Assembly: GCA_900215285.1 (NCBI GenBank)
Contig: OCMG01000004.1
Location: 3,084,001-3,148,000, forward strand
Direction of reading: 5' to 3'
DNA: 64,000 nucleotides
From: Ensifer adhaerens
Lineage (GTDB): Bacteria; Pseudomonadota; Alphaproteobacteria; Rhizobiales; Rhizobiaceae
Positions within the stretch are counted from its first letter, which is position 1, and each line of letters starts with the position of its first letter. The position numbers and the translations under genes are program-made. Below, in pieces: positions 63,565 through 64,000 of this stretch. The notes beneath the pieces are model-generated. The model was not told the origin of the DNA and did no database searches. It saw only the letters and a program-made list of their open reading frames with translations.

Positions 63565-63855
63565 ATGAGTATCCTGAACTACTTTATCCGGGTGAACGAA
63601 CACGCCATGCTGCTCGAAGCGATGACGGCAAAGCTTGGGCTGACCGCGCATCTCGAAGACCTGCCCGATCACCGCAACGTCATGAAGCGCGCCGGGCAAC
63701 GCTGTCTCGCCTGCAGCCGCCCGCACGATTGCGCCGACTGGCTGGAGGAGAATGACGAGCCAGAGCAGGCACCGCGCTTCTGCCGCAACCGCGATCTCTT
63801 TGCACGCATGCGCGACCAGATGCTCGCAGAGCAGCCGGATCAGAACTCGCTGTAG
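63565..63855 (+). CDS. DUF6455-family protein
   Basis: A 96-residue protein with a conserved Cys pattern (RCLACSRPHDCADWLEEN, then RFCRN) matching the DUF6455 family; the Cys residues could bind metal. The function is unknown. The ATG at 63565 has GGAG seven bases upstream; an ATG two codons earlier is too close to it. Its 3' end overlaps a minus-strand GNAT gene by 16 bp. Confidence 0.78.
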   Translation: MSILNYFIRVNEHAMLLEAMTAKLGLTAHLEDLPDHRNVMKRAGQRCLACSRPHDCADWLEENDEPEQAPRFCRNRDLFARMRDQMLAEQPDQNSL

Positions 63856-64000
63856 CCGCTTCCGGTCTTCTCCTCGACCAACCGCTTGACCAACCCGACC
63901 GTGTCGACATCGCGGTCGAGCTTGGGTGACCATGCCGTCGTCATCCACGACACGCCATAGCCGGCCTTGCGGAAGAAGGCCAGTGCCGCCGAGTTTTCCG
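63840..64000 (-). CDS. C-terminal end of a GNAT-family N-acetyltransferase (partial)
   Basis: Read from the window edge on the minus strand, about 52 codons end at the TGA at 63840-63842. The segment ENSAALAFFRKAGYGVSW is the typical end of a GNAT acetyltransferase, and the frame continues to GSGYSEF. The start lies beyond base 64000. The last 16 bases overlap the DUF6455 gene. Confidence 0.75.
   Translation of the reverse strand, partial: ENSAALAFFRKAGYGVSWMTTAWSPKLDRDVDTVGLVKRLVEEKTGSGYSEF

Overview
This GC-rich window is a chromosomal segment of an alphaproteobacterium, almost certainly a member of the Rhizobiaceae (Agrobacterium/Rhizobium group). I infer this from the MprF-AcvB pair, NDUFA12 beside a DUF2155 protein, an RNase E with an acidic insertion in its S1 domain, and the protein sequences themselves. 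No species can be named from the sequence alone.

Positions 1-34200 are dominated by one long minus-strand translation and transcription block. In transcription order (high to low coordinate) it runs: tRNA-Tyr, tRNA-Gly, tufB; then an interruption of five non-ribosomal genes; then tRNA-Trp, secE, nusG, rplK, rplA, rplJ, rplL, rpoB, rpoC; then a second interruption (LysR regulator, SnoaL-like protein, SDR-type epimerase and a small unknown protein); then rpsL, rpsG, fusA, tufA, rpsJ, rplC, rplD, rplW, rplB, rpsS, rplV, rpsC, rplP, rpmC, rpsQ, a terminator, and rplN, rplX, rplE, rpsN, rpsH, rplF, rplR, rpsE (cut by the window edge). The order is the textbook tufB/secE/rpoBC/str/S10/spc order, with two accessory insertions. 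Elongation factor Tu is present twice with identical protein sequence.

Positions 34200-56030 hold housekeeping and small accessory modules. These are two separate divergent TetR regulator/MFS drug-efflux pairs, each with palindromic operators; an rRNA methyltransferase; tRNA-Thr; NAD kinase; RNase E with a long structured leader; a cell-wall amidase followed by penicillin-binding protein 1A; release factor 2 with its programmed +1 frameshift; a UPF0114 membrane protein; an aminotransferase; a DsbA-like thioredoxin; and the accB-accC-aat cluster with DUF2155 and NDUFA12 genes.

Positions 56320-64000 hold mprF-acvB (lysyl-phosphatidylglycerol synthesis, export and probable turnover), then a minus-strand gatB-GNAT-alcohol dehydrogenase group, a DUF6455 protein, and the end of a second GNAT gene cut by the window edge.

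I saw no phage, insertion sequence, CRISPR array or obvious novel multi-gene defence system. The most unusual structural signal is downstream of tufB. The last 33-34 bases of the gene are repeated 112 bp further on, separated by a 78-bp insert containing a strong palindrome. Other signals worth checking are the four-hairpin rne leader, the two strong hairpins between rplL and rpoB, and the two accessory insertions into the ribosomal block.
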